A stretch of DNA of 44,161 bases, from positions 1 to 44,161 of the forward strand of contig NZ_LWMW01000088.1 of NCBI RefSeq assembly GCF_001639285.1, written 5' to 3'. Source of the DNA: Methanobrevibacter cuticularis. Lineage in GTDB: Archaea > Methanobacteriota > Methanobacteria > Methanobacteriales > Methanobacteriaceae. This document shows, one piece after another, positions 15,066 through 23,082 of this stretch. Below the pieces are notes generated by a model. It was not told the origin of the DNA. It worked only from the letters and a program-made list of their open reading frames with translations, and ran no database searches. Made by a program: the position numbers and the translations under genes. Position 1 is the first letter of the stretch; every line of letters starts with the position of its first letter.

Positions 15066-15476
15066 ATGGGTGTTGCTAGTAGTATATTAAATAATGATTC
15101 ACTGAAAAACAATCAAAAATATCACAGAATCATGAAACTTGAAGCTAGATATAATAATCCTCATGCTTCAGATTTTCATCATAAAAAAAGAATATTAGAC
15201 TACATATCGAATGAGTGTAATCTTAATAATTTTGAGAAAAAAGAATGTTTAGATATTATTGAGAAAATTAGTAATTTTGATTTATTATGTAAAAATTGTA
15301 GTAATGAACAAATCATTTCTGTGATTTGTTTAAGGACAAAAAATAAATACAGAAAAATAGAAATTGAGAGGCATAAAATATGGAAAGAGCACGATTTAAG
15401 TTTCAAAAGATACATAACAATATCAGATAGAATAGGGGACTATTTCTACAAACACAGTTATATTAAATCATTTTAA
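15066..15476 (+). CDS. 136-aa helical protein, possible cyclin-fold transcription factor
   Basis: AAAGGAGATCA precedes the ATG. The protein is basic and wholly helical, with a segment EQIISVICLRTKNKYRK and a later SFKRYITISDRI that loosely recall cyclin-fold repeats of archaeal TFB. Its position just upstream of a TFB-like zinc ribbon and the late promoter supports a regulatory role. The similarity is weak, and another helical DNA-binding protein is equally possible. Confidence 0.45.
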   Translation: MGVASSILNNDSLKNNQKYHRIMKLEARYNNPHASDFHHKKRILDYISNECNLNNFEKKECLDIIEKISNFDLLCKNCSNEQIISVICLRTKNKYRKIEIERHKIWKEHDLSFKRYITISDRIGDYFYKHSYIKSF

Positions 15477-15507
15477 TTCTTTTTTTACTAATTTTAACAT
15501 ATATTAT

Positions 15508-15553
15508 TCTTTTATATATTATTTGAATACAGTAGCTTTCTAGTCGCCACTGT
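15508..15553 (+). promoter_or_regulatory. Promoter with hairpin/operator before the late region
   Basis: After an oligo-T stop (15479-15487), CTTTTATATATT (about 15509-15520) provides a TATA box. ACAGTAGC (15529-15536) and GCCACTGT (15546-15553) form an inverted repeat with one mismatch centred on the expected start site near 15540. A repressor or activator bound there would control the zinc-ribbon gene and probably the entire virion operon. Confidence 0.5.
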
Positions 15554-15578
15554 CGGTATAATATAATAAAGGACAACA

Positions 15579-15833
15579 ATGATAACAGAAAAAGATTTTG
15601 AAAAAAATAAAGTTGCAAACTTCACACAAGCAAATCACAAAATCAGACAATGCTATCATTGCAAATCAGAACACATTCTCAAAGACCAAAATCATGACCA
15701 AATATACTGCCATAGATGCGGAACAATATTACGAGAAAATTACGATGACTATGCAATAGACAATGCAAAATTTCCAAAAACCAGTCAAGAATATCGTCGT
15801 GAAATAAGTCGCAAAATGTGTGAGTGGATCTGA
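15579..15833 (+). CDS. TFB-like zinc-ribbon protein, candidate late regulator
   Basis: The 84-residue protein has a zinc ribbon C25-x2-C28-x15-C44-x2-C47, reading CYHCKSEHILKD then QIYCHRCGTILREN. This tracks the N-terminal ribbon of archaeal TFB (C-x2-C-G-S ... D ... C-x2-C-G-x-V-x-x-E/D). A B-finger-like tail of about 30 residues follows, but no cyclin repeats. It could contact host RNA polymerase and redirect it, or be a generic zinc ribbon. The gene is the last before the terminases. Its stop codon lies within the left arm of an inverted repeat. Confidence 0.6.
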   Translation: MITEKDFEKNKVANFTQANHKIRQCYHCKSEHILKDQNHDQIYCHRCGTILRENYDDYAIDNAKFPKTSQEYRREISRKMCEWI

Positions 15834-15934
15834 AGAGAAAATAGCTAGCTCATTTCTATCAAAAAAAGGAAAATTAAACAACCTCTTAACTAAAACTTTT
15901 CAGATCCACTGACACCATGACAAACCATGACAAA
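15823..15934. repeat. Inverted repeat and direct repeats before terminase (candidate packaging site)
   Basis: AGTGGATCTGAA (15823-15834) and TTCAGATCCACT (15899-15910) form a perfect 12-bp inverted repeat with a 64-bp spacer; the match extends further with two mismatches. Next comes the tandem direct repeat CCATGACAAA CCATGACAAA (about 15914-15934). This lies between the zinc-ribbon gene and the small terminase gene, where many tailed viruses carry their pac or cos recognition site. Transcription attenuation is an alternative role. No gene lies in 15834-15967. Confidence 0.5.
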
Positions 15935-15967
15935 TATACTTAAAAAAGAACCACAGAGGAACTAAAA

Positions 15968-16480
15968 ATGCCTAAATATGATTCTGTTGAAAAACATTAC
16001 AATTATCTTAAGATGGATTTTTTGTTTGGTGTTGTTGAAGATGATGGTTCTACTGTTTTTTTATCTCTTGAAAAATTAGCAAAGAAATATAATGTTAGTT
16101 TAAGTACTTTGAAAAAGGTTTCTGCTAGAGAGAAGTGGAGTAAGCAAAAGGAAGATGTAGGAACCAAAATCGATGAAAAAGTTCTTGATAAAAAGTCAGA
16201 TTATGAAGCTGAAAAGATAGTTCAAATTGATACTAAATATGAAACTGCTTTTTCAAATCTTGCAAAATTAACTAATGATTCTGTAGCTATGAAAAAACCT
16301 AAAAATGTTAGAAGTTCTGATTTAAGGAATTTTGCTGATACTTTGATTACTTGTTATGAAGGTGAGAAGGTTGCCCATGGTGAGTCTTTAGAACAAAATA
16401 ATAATACAAGCGATGGATGGGATGCTCTTGCGAAAGCGTTTAAAGAACCTGCAAATGAGCAAAAAGCTGAAGAAGACTAA
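15968..16480 (+). CDS. terS: Terminase small subunit (putative)
   Basis: The 170-residue protein has an N-terminal helix-turn-helix, LSLEKLAKKYNVSLSTLKKV (about 32-51), followed by AREKWSKQKED, the pattern of small terminases that recognise packaging sites. A helical oligomerisation region follows, then an acidic C-terminus that may contact the large subunit. It immediately precedes and overlaps the large terminase gene by 26 bases. Confidence 0.75.
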   Translation: MPKYDSVEKHYNYLKMDFLFGVVEDDGSTVFLSLEKLAKKYNVSLSTLKKVSAREKWSKQKEDVGTKIDEKVLDKKSDYEAEKIVQIDTKYETAFSNLAKLTNDSVAMKKPKNVRSSDLRNFADTLITCYEGEKVAHGESLEQNNNTSDGWDALAKAFKEPANEQKAEED

Positions 16481-17771
16481 TACTTTTAAGCTTGATCCGT
16501 TTGGAGCTACTAATTTACATTATTTGAATAATTCTAATTATTTTATTAACATTCAGCACGGAGCTATTAGGTCAGCTAAAACCACAGCAAGTATTGTCAG
16601 ATGGCTAAAATTTATTAAAGAACATCCTTTCACTGATTTTTTAATGACTGGAAATACTCAAACCAGTCTATATCGTAATGTTTTACGCCCAATGATGACT
16701 TTAATGGATAGCTTAGGTATCTCTTATGATTGGCGTAAAAATGAATACTTAGAAATTGAAGGCAATATTTGCTGGCTCATGGGATTTTCTCATGAAGGAA
16801 TAGCTAACCGTGTTCCTGGTGTTACTCTTGGTGGTTGGTATGCTGATGAAATTAATACTTATCCTAAGATTCTTGTTGATTTAGCATTAGACCGTTTAAG
16901 TGAAGAAGGATCTCAAGCTTTTTGGACTTTAAACCCAACTAATCCTTACCATTATATTTATAAAGAATATATTGAAAATGAAGAAAAAAAAGCAGTAGGT
17001 GATGTTAAAGTATGGCATTACACAATAGATGATAATCCTTCCCTTTCAGAAGAATACAAAGCCAGACTCAGACGAAGATATCCTCCAGGCACAGTTGACC
17101 ATAAAAGAAAAATTGAAGGTCTTGCAGCTGTAGCCGAAGGAGTAATTTATTCAAAATTTGTTGAAGAGTTAAACACATTCGACCCTAAAGATCCAAAATA
17201 TGAAAACATCCATTACAATCAATATGCTCTTTCAACTGATTATGGTTCAAGTACAGTGCATGTTGTAGGATTATTCGGTACTATTTTTAATAAAAAAGGA
17301 AATGAATATCATTTATTGGATGAATATTATTATGATGCCACAGACCCTGAAAATAATGGTATTCAGTTAGATGATGAGGAGTTATATAAAAATGCTTCTG
17401 AAAAATTGTTGGATAGTAGTTTTTTATTAAGTAAATGGTGGACTCCTCACGATGCAGCGAGTCTTAGAACTACTTTAAAGAAGAAAACCTACATGTCAAG
17501 ACCTATTCCAGTAGATAGTTACACTCCCGATGTTAATAATGATATTCAAGAAATACAGAAATTATTTGCAAATTATAAATTTAAAATAAGTAAAAATTGT
17601 GTTAATAGTATAGTTCATGCTCAAACATATGCTTGGGATCAGAAAGCTAAACAAAGAGGCGAAGATCAACCATTAAAAAGTCAAAATAATGACCATTGCC
17701 CAGACATGTGGAGAGCCGCTATATTAGGTTCAAGACAAGTTAAGAAAAGTATTGTCCCTGGAGTTGGATAA
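16455..17771 (+). CDS. terL: Terminase large subunit
   Basis: This is the packaging motor ATPase and nuclease. With start ATG 16455 it has 438 residues. The Walker A variant GAIRSAKTT (36-44) and Walker B WYADEIN (D131-E132) mark the ATPase. The RNase H-like nuclease begins with STDYGSS (D262), and further acidic residues occur at D333 (TPHDAAS) and near 417-420 (NDHCPDMW). An upstream in-frame ATG at 16413 lies inside the small subunit gene and has no ribosome site. It pumps viral DNA into proheads through the portal encoded next. Confidence 0.92.
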   Translation: MSKKLKKTNTFKLDPFGATNLHYLNNSNYFINIQHGAIRSAKTTASIVRWLKFIKEHPFTDFLMTGNTQTSLYRNVLRPMMTLMDSLGISYDWRKNEYLEIEGNICWLMGFSHEGIANRVPGVTLGGWYADEINTYPKILVDLALDRLSEEGSQAFWTLNPTNPYHYIYKEYIENEEKKAVGDVKVWHYTIDDNPSLSEEYKARLRRRYPPGTVDHKRKIEGLAAVAEGVIYSKFVEELNTFDPKDPKYENIHYNQYALSTDYGSSTVHVVGLFGTIFNKKGNEYHLLDEYYYDATDPENNGIQLDDEELYKNASEKLLDSSFLLSKWWTPHDAASLRTTLKKKTYMSRPIPVDSYTPDVNNDIQEIQKLFANYKFKISKNCVNSIVHAQTYAWDQKAKQRGEDQPLKSQNNDHCPDMWRAAILGSRQVKKSIVPGVG

Positions 17772-17774
17772 AAA

Positions 17775-19235
17775 ATGAAATTACCTGATATTATTAAAAA
17801 TACTCTTAATCCTCCAATAAAACAAATAGTTAATGAAATAAGCAGAGGTGTGGGAGCAATAGGAGTTAGTCTTGGAAAAGGAGCTAAAAATAATAAATTT
17901 GAAAGTTTAATAGATCAAATGTTTATAGAGCCTTCTATAGCTGAAGCAAGAAGAGCTTTACAAATAGACCCTACTGTTTCAAGCAGTGTTTTATCTATGG
18001 TGATTTTAGCTAACAGCCCATATAAAGTCGTTCCTTCTCAAGGAGCTGCTGATGAAGCTGTTGATTTCATAGAACAAAAATGTAAATCATGGAATATCAG
18101 AGCTTTAAATAGTCGTATGCTTTTAAGAAGTATTGTAGATAATACTTGTTTTATAAGAAAAAATATTGATACTGTTGAGATTAAAAACTTTGATTTCTTG
18201 ACATATGATGAAACTAATTATAATTTTTTACCAGTTATAGCTAATGGTGAATTGTTAGGCTATAAGCAAAAAGGGATGGTTTATGAAATTCCTAAAGACT
18301 GGAAAAATAAAAAATTTGATGAAATAGCTAATCCTAAAGGTGAAGTTCAGGAATTTAATTTTGAACCTCATGAAGTTATTAATCCTGTGCTTTTTGAAGA
18401 TAATTTTAGCTTAGTGATGAAAGCTTTAGACGATGTTAGAAACCTTAAGAAAATTAAAAACATGGGACCTAACATTGTTAAATTTAGTCAAGGCACATTA
18501 GGCGTTGAAGTAGGTACTGAAGAGAATCCTTTCGCTCCTTATGATGAAAATGATAGTTATAGTACTCAAAAATCTAAAGTTAAGAAAGAATTAGAAGGTA
18601 TAGCTGATGCATTTGATAAAAAAGAATCGAAAAATGTTATAGCTTATTCTTATGGAACTACTCCTAATGTTATTGGTGATGGTAAGGTTGTGGATTGGAC
18701 TCCGATAGCTAATTTTTACAAGCAAGAAATAAGGGAATCATTATTAACTCCTGACAGTCGTTTTACTAGTGCTAAAGGTAGTAGATTTACAGCTGAAGCA
18801 CAAATGGGTACTAGTGGTCAAGGAGCAGTTATATCATTTTTACAAGATTTTTCTGTTTATAATATTAATACATTTGCAATAGATCATCAATTAGCTATGG
18901 CTAATTATGAAGATAGTATTGGTAAGATTTCCATTGAATTTGAATCTTTTGAAGTTGAAGATGATAAAACAGCTGCAGAAATAGGGCAAATAATAGAACA
19001 GTTATATCCATCAGCCAATAATGATAATACTCTTATGAGGATGCAGGCATTTTTCCCAAAATATTATAAAATTTATCAAGATAGTGTTGTTAGTGAAGAA
19101 TCTAATTTAGATAAAACCCCAAAGCAAATTAATAATCAATTAATTAATGGATTTGTTGATCATGAAGATAATACTCCTCAAATTGTTGATTATTGGTATA
19201 ATAAACTAGTAAAAGAAGGCATTATTAAAAGTTGA
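17775..19235 (+). CDS. Portal protein
   Basis: The 486-residue product, between terminase and a MuF-type protein, is the dodecameric channel for DNA entry and exit by position and size. Supporting features are the segment ALQIDPTVSSSVLSMV, common to portal N-terminal regions, the acidic middle, and the sequence FTSAKGSRFTAEAQMG near the expected crown-to-stem region. The start lies 3 bases after the terminase stop. Confidence 0.82.
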   Translation: MKLPDIIKNTLNPPIKQIVNEISRGVGAIGVSLGKGAKNNKFESLIDQMFIEPSIAEARRALQIDPTVSSSVLSMVILANSPYKVVPSQGAADEAVDFIEQKCKSWNIRALNSRMLLRSIVDNTCFIRKNIDTVEIKNFDFLTYDETNYNFLPVIANGELLGYKQKGMVYEIPKDWKNKKFDEIANPKGEVQEFNFEPHEVINPVLFEDNFSLVMKALDDVRNLKKIKNMGPNIVKFSQGTLGVEVGTEENPFAPYDENDSYSTQKSKVKKELEGIADAFDKKESKNVIAYSYGTTPNVIGDGKVVDWTPIANFYKQEIRESLLTPDSRFTSAKGSRFTAEAQMGTSGQGAVISFLQDFSVYNINTFAIDHQLAMANYEDSIGKISIEFESFEVEDDKTAAEIGQIIEQLYPSANNDNTLMRMQAFFPKYYKIYQDSVVSEESNLDKTPKQINNQLINGFVDHEDNTPQIVDYWYNKLVKEGIIKS

Positions 19236-19241
19236 TTAAAG

Positions 19242-20750
19242 ATGGAAGTAAGTGTTAAAGCTTTATATGATTCAGGATTGAAATATGTTCCTGTTTCTGA
19301 TGATAAAGCACCATTAATTCTTAATCATTTAATGCTTCATGAAATGAGAGAAGATTTTATTCTTAATAGCTTAGATCATAACGTTGAAAATATATTAGGA
19401 ATGAAAGAATTTCAAAATTTAATTAAATCTATTTTTGATCAACAGATTCTAATTAATATAGATCTTGTTAAAGAAGCAGGTAAACTTGAACTTTTAAGGG
19501 TTGATTTTCTAGATTCTATAAGTAGTGATGTAGATAAGTTACTACAAAATAACTATGATAATGTAACTGATTACACAAAACAATTCTATAATATAGGAAA
19601 AGAGAAAGGTTTCAGTCAACTTCAAGTAAAACAGTTCACTAGTCAAGCAGATACACATGCATTATTCAACCTCACACAGAATAATTTTAGTTTAATCAAA
19701 AACATTAGTGATGATGTAAAAGAAGAAATCAGAAAACAAGTGTGGGAAGGTGTAAGTCGTGATGAATCAGTAGTTCAAATAGCTGAAAGAATTAAAAATA
19801 CTAGAATAGAACCTATAGAAAAAATTAATGGTCGAAATTTCACTATAGATGAAAGAGCTAGTATGATAGCTCGTACTGAATCAGCTAGATGTAGAAATCA
19901 AGGACTCATAAATAGTTATCTCCAATATGGAGTTGAGTATTTTAATTCTGTTGTTGTTAAAACTCCGGGTACTTGTAATGATTGTTTGGATATTGAAGCC
20001 AAAGGACCTTATAATATTAAAAAAGACAAAGATAAAATACCTCCCCACCATCCTAATTGTAATTGTCACCCCGAACCAGCTGAAGAACCTAATAAAGACC
20101 CTAAAGATCCTGAAAGTTTCCCTGATTTGGTTACTGGTAAAAATGTTAAAACTAATCCCAATATTCACTTTGCTGATAATGAATTTATAAATGAATATTC
20201 AAAAGCTGTTAGCGATTTTCAAAAAGCTACAACTAATAATATTCATGAAGTGGGACAAATTTATAATAAAAATGGTAAATTAATGAGAGAATTTACAAAT
20301 AATTCTCCAGAAGGCATTGACTTTCCAAATGATTTATATAGGTTTGGTAAAAAACAAGGTTTAGGGCTTAACATGCATAATCACCCTTCAAATGTTCCTA
20401 TCCCTTCTAAAGAAGATATTATAAACTTTGGAATTACAAAAAGTAAATATGGAGTGATTACATCTTCAAATTCATATAGTGTGACCACATTTAATAAGCC
20501 TAATATAAATAATATTGTAAAAAACATCGAAAAAGATTATGAAAAAACTTTTGAAAAATTCATGCAGGATTACATGAATAAATCTGATTCAGCTAGACAA
20601 ATATTAAATAATAATTTAACATCTAATAATGAGAAAAATAGACTTTTAACCGAAAATTTTAGAAAATACACAGCTAATAATCCAAATAAATTAAATGATA
20701 AATTAAATGAATCATTAAAAATATATGGTATTAATATTAAAATTTATTAA
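19242..20750 (+). CDS. MuF-like minor head protein fused to a JAMM/MPN metalloprotease-like domain
   Basis: Residues about 110-275 form a MuF head-morphogenesis domain: ARTESAR (210-216), CNDC (245-248) and the ending PPHHPNCNCH (267-276). Residues 300-502 are an added domain with H379-N-H381-x7-S389-x2-D392, the exact H-x-H-x7-S-x2-D zinc signature of JAB/JAMM peptidases; E336 could be the catalytic Glu. MuF proteins with C-terminal enzyme domains are known and may be delivered with the genome. Here the domain could process capsid proteins or act in the next host cell. The small gene after it could be a partner. Confidence 0.8.
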   Translation: MEVSVKALYDSGLKYVPVSDDKAPLILNHLMLHEMREDFILNSLDHNVENILGMKEFQNLIKSIFDQQILINIDLVKEAGKLELLRVDFLDSISSDVDKLLQNNYDNVTDYTKQFYNIGKEKGFSQLQVKQFTSQADTHALFNLTQNNFSLIKNISDDVKEEIRKQVWEGVSRDESVVQIAERIKNTRIEPIEKINGRNFTIDERASMIARTESARCRNQGLINSYLQYGVEYFNSVVVKTPGTCNDCLDIEAKGPYNIKKDKDKIPPHHPNCNCHPEPAEEPNKDPKDPESFPDLVTGKNVKTNPNIHFADNEFINEYSKAVSDFQKATTNNIHEVGQIYNKNGKLMREFTNNSPEGIDFPNDLYRFGKKQGLGLNMHNHPSNVPIPSKEDIINFGITKSKYGVITSSNSYSVTTFNKPNINNIVKNIEKDYEKTFEKFMQDYMNKSDSARQILNNNLTSNNEKNRLLTENFRKYTANNPNKLNDKLNESLKIYGINIKIY

Positions 20751-20768
20751 ATAAGGAGTGATGTTTGT

Positions 20769-20972
20769 ATGGTACCATTAGGTAAACGTCTAGATGGAGG
20801 ATATGGTGTTATTGGCAATCCTTCTACTATATTTTTTTTAGAATCATTATCTCTTGAAGAAAGAAAGCAATATATTAAAGAACTTGAAGAAAAAAATCCT
20901 AAAGCTTTTAAAGAATTTTGTGAAAGTTATCAAGAAAAATTAAAAAAGTTAGGATTAGGAGAATTTATTTAA
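20769..20972 (+). CDS. 67-residue protein after MuF-JAMM (possible partner)
   Basis: AAGGAGTGATG precedes the ATG. The N-terminus is Gly-rich (GKRLDGGYGVIGN) and the rest helical and charged (LEERKQYIKELEEK). It immediately follows the MuF-JAMM gene; if the JAMM domain is toxic, this would be the place for an immunity protein. No direct evidence favours that over a minor structural role. Confidence 0.6.
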   Translation: MVPLGKRLDGGYGVIGNPSTIFFLESLSLEERKQYIKELEEKNPKAFKEFCESYQEKLKKLGLGEFI

Positions 20973-21011
20973 TTTTATTAATTTTTAATAAAAATATACA
21001 ATTTTTAATGG

Positions 21012-21154
21012 TAGTTGTGTGTTAATCCTCTAGAGTAATAAGTAGGCTGGTTCACCGAAAGGATAGTTACTCTTAAGGGATTTAACAGTCTTTTATTTTT
21101 CGTCACCTCTTATAATTAAAATCTTATTGTAATTAGAGGATTAACACACAACTA
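21012..21154. ncRNA. 143-bp element with perfect 21-bp inverted ends (structured RNA, MITE-like or invertible)
   Basis: Bases 21012-21032 and 21134-21154 are perfect inverse complements (the arm begins TAGTTGTGTGTTAATC). Directly inside the left arm GAGTAA (21033-21038) pairs with TTACTC (21067-21072), and the enclosed loop contains CC-GAAA-GG, a GNRA tetraloop. TTTTAAT occurs at 21003-21009 and 21155-21161, possibly a target duplication. The element lies in the 290-bp gap between the MuF and protease/scaffold genes, which has no other gene. Confidence 0.55.
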
Positions 21155-21177
21155 TTTTAATATTTTAAAACTCTTAT

Positions 21178-21240
21178 TAGCGATAGCTATAAAACTAATT
21201 TTCATGCATTTAATTTGCCCTTAATGGGCTAGCGATAGCC
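21178..21240. repeat. Two short AGCGATAGC hairpins upstream of the protease/scaffold gene
   Basis: TAGC-GATA-GCTA (21178-21189) and GGCTA-GCGA-TAGCC (21227-21240) are short palindromes in the leader of the next gene. Related copies occur at 4521-4532, 5894-5905 and, more diverged, 28639-28651. They may form RNA hairpins near the ribosome binding site. Confidence 0.4.
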
Positions 21241-21263
21241 ATATAATTAATATTTTATCTGAG

Positions 21264-22553
21264 GTGTTAAAAATCACGAAAAAATATGAAGACAGTCAAG
21301 AACATTTTAAAAGTAGATTACAAGAAGCTGTAAATAATAAATTCTGGAATGAAGAGGATGATATCACCTATTGGGTACATGCTACTTACCCAGATGCTGT
21401 AATCATTCATAGTTATAAAGGAGATGAATATTTTGAAGTGCCTTATATAGTTCAAAACGATGAGATATTGTTAGGTGAGCCAAAAGAGACACATAGCCTT
21501 TTTTCATCTGAACAAATCATTAATCAGATGAAACAAGGGAAAGAATTCATAGTACTTAATAATAAAACTGAAAACCCCGTTTATCGTGTTCTTGTTCAAA
21601 CTAATAATGAATTACCAGCGCATGATATGGGTTTTGATAAAATAAAATACAGCCCTGAAGCTCAAAAAGAAGCTATAGGTGATTTATTAGGTGAGTTTGT
21701 CTATGACGATTCTCAAAGTAACCATCAGAGACTACAAAATCCAAAACAAGAGCCTAAAAAATTCGCAAAAGTAATAAAAACTGGCTATTGTCCAGAATAT
21801 GGAGCTTACACTGACTGGGAAGTTTTCGATCATGACTATGTTGAAATCATGAACCAACTGGTAGATAGTAAAGAACGGAACATTCCAATCAGAGAAGGGC
21901 CATCGACTGAAGTAATCCCTACGAAAGTAGAGAGATATGATACAAACAGTGTTTTGGTCACAAAAGAAAAATTTAATGGTATTACTTGGGTTAAAAACCC
22001 ACGAGATGCTGAAGCAGGTATTTGTCAAATTGTGAATAATTTAAATTTGGAGGATATTAATATGTCTGATAATCCTGAAGAAAATAAGATAGAAGTAAAT
22101 AAAGAAGAATATGAAAAGTTAAAAGCTGATAAAGAAGCAGCTGAAAATGAAGTTGTTGATTTAAAAGCTAAATTAGAGAACCCTCTGGAAGAGGAAGGGG
22201 ACGTAGATCCTAAAGTAGCTGAATTAGAATCAAAATTGGATGAAGCTAATTCTAAAATTGAAAAGATGGAAGGAACAATTCAACCCTTAGAAACTCAAAT
22301 TAATGAAGAAAAAGCACAAGTAGTAAATTCATTGCTTGATGTAGTTCCTGAAGCAGATAAAACTAATATGAAAACTTTCTATGAAGGAAAAGATTTACCT
22401 GAATTGAAAATTTTACAAAAACAAATAGTAAACTCAATGCCAGAACAAACCAATAATGGCATTGTTGATAGTGGAACTCTTACTCCACCCCCTACTAAAA
22501 ATAAAATCACTTTTGATAAATTCAGAGCTACAAGAAAAACTAAAAGATTCTAA
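21264..22553 (+). CDS. Head maturation protease/scaffold-type protein
   Basis: The frame can begin at GTG 21264, giving 429 residues. That GTG is part of the only ribosome binding site (GAGGTG, 21261-21266), so the real start may be ATC 21273, 6 bases after it. The N-terminal part (about 1-265) contains WVHATYPDAVIIHSYKGDEY, which resembles the N-terminal domain of XkdF-type phage prohead proteins. The C-terminal part (about 267-429) is a helical, acidic coiled coil typical of scaffolds. Position, just before decoration and capsid genes, agrees. I see no confident protease active site. Confidence 0.65.
   Translation: MLKITKKYEDSQEHFKSRLQEAVNNKFWNEEDDITYWVHATYPDAVIIHSYKGDEYFEVPYIVQNDEILLGEPKETHSLFSSEQIINQMKQGKEFIVLNNKTENPVYRVLVQTNNELPAHDMGFDKIKYSPEAQKEAIGDLLGEFVYDDSQSNHQRLQNPKQEPKKFAKVIKTGYCPEYGAYTDWEVFDHDYVEIMNQLVDSKERNIPIREGPSTEVIPTKVERYDTNSVLVTKEKFNGITWVKNPRDAEAGICQIVNNLNLEDINMSDNPEENKIEVNKEEYEKLKADKEAAENEVVDLKAKLENPLEEEGDVDPKVAELESKLDEANSKIEKMEGTIQPLETQINEEKAQVVNSLLDVVPEADKTNMKTFYEGKDLPELKILQKQIVNSMPEQTNNGIVDSGTLTPPPTKNKITFDKFRATRKTKRF
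22062..22553 (+). CDS. Nested scaffold protein from an internal start
   Basis: Within the larger gene and in the same frame, ATG 22062 has its own GGAGG (about 22050-22054) at 7 bases. The resulting 163-residue protein is exactly the coiled-coil, acidic part (MSDNPEENK to the basic end KTKRF). This copies the lambda C/Nu3 plan, in which the scaffold is made from an internal start of the protease gene. The basic C-terminus could bind the capsid protein. Confidence 0.6.
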   Translation: MSDNPEENKIEVNKEEYEKLKADKEAAENEVVDLKAKLENPLEEEGDVDPKVAELESKLDEANSKIEKMEGTIQPLETQINEEKAQVVNSLLDVVPEADKTNMKTFYEGKDLPELKILQKQIVNSMPEQTNNGIVDSGTLTPPPTKNKITFDKFRATRKTKRF

Positions 22554-22566
22554 GGAATGATTAATT

Positions 22567-23067
22567 ATGAGTAAATATGTAAATGCAACAAGTAATAAAA
22601 ACAACCCTACTTTTTACCTCAATCGGGGAGATTTTGAATTTAAACCTCGAGTAGAAACTGTAGAAGGAATTAAAAAAGGTGGAGTGTTTGAAGTTGAAGA
22701 AATGCCAAAAGGTATGGTAGTTGAAATCGACCCTAATAATGACATGGCAGTCAAACCTTTTAAAAATGGTATTCCTATTGGCACTCTCGGAACAGAACCT
22801 CAAGGCGATATACCTAGAGAAGATAGAGCAGCAGGCGAATATGAAATGCAAATAGCTCCTGTTGACATCGATGGTGAGATCGACTGGGTACAATTAGAAG
22901 ATACTCATGCATTAGTAAAACCAGGAACATATTTAGCTATTGATAACGACCCTACTAAATATGCAATTAAAAGTTCTGCAACTGATGTAATAGCTTTAGA
23001 GACTAGAATTGAAAATGAAACTGGTTTTCTTTACGTATATCGTAGAGGACAAACCTCAAAAAAATAA
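22567..23067 (+). CDS. Capsid decoration-like protein (DUF2190-type position)
   Basis: A 166-residue beta-rich protein between scaffold and major capsid genes. The composition (VKPGTYLAIDNDPTKYAI, repeated Gly/Pro turns) is that of small head-stabilisation proteins. It would trim or cover capsomers. The family name is inferred from position and pattern. Confidence 0.6.
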   Translation: MSKYVNATSNKNNPTFYLNRGDFEFKPRVETVEGIKKGGVFEVEEMPKGMVVEIDPNNDMAVKPFKNGIPIGTLGTEPQGDIPREDRAAGEYEMQIAPVDIDGEIDWVQLEDTHALVKPGTYLAIDNDPTKYAIKSSATDVIALETRIENETGFLYVYRRGQTSKK

Positions 23068-23082
23068 TAATAGGTGATATTT

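Noticed and set aside
19881-20190. Alternative frames on both strands across the MuF-JAMM gene
   Set aside because: They are shadows over a well-supported domain boundary and encode hydrophobic, repetitive sequence.
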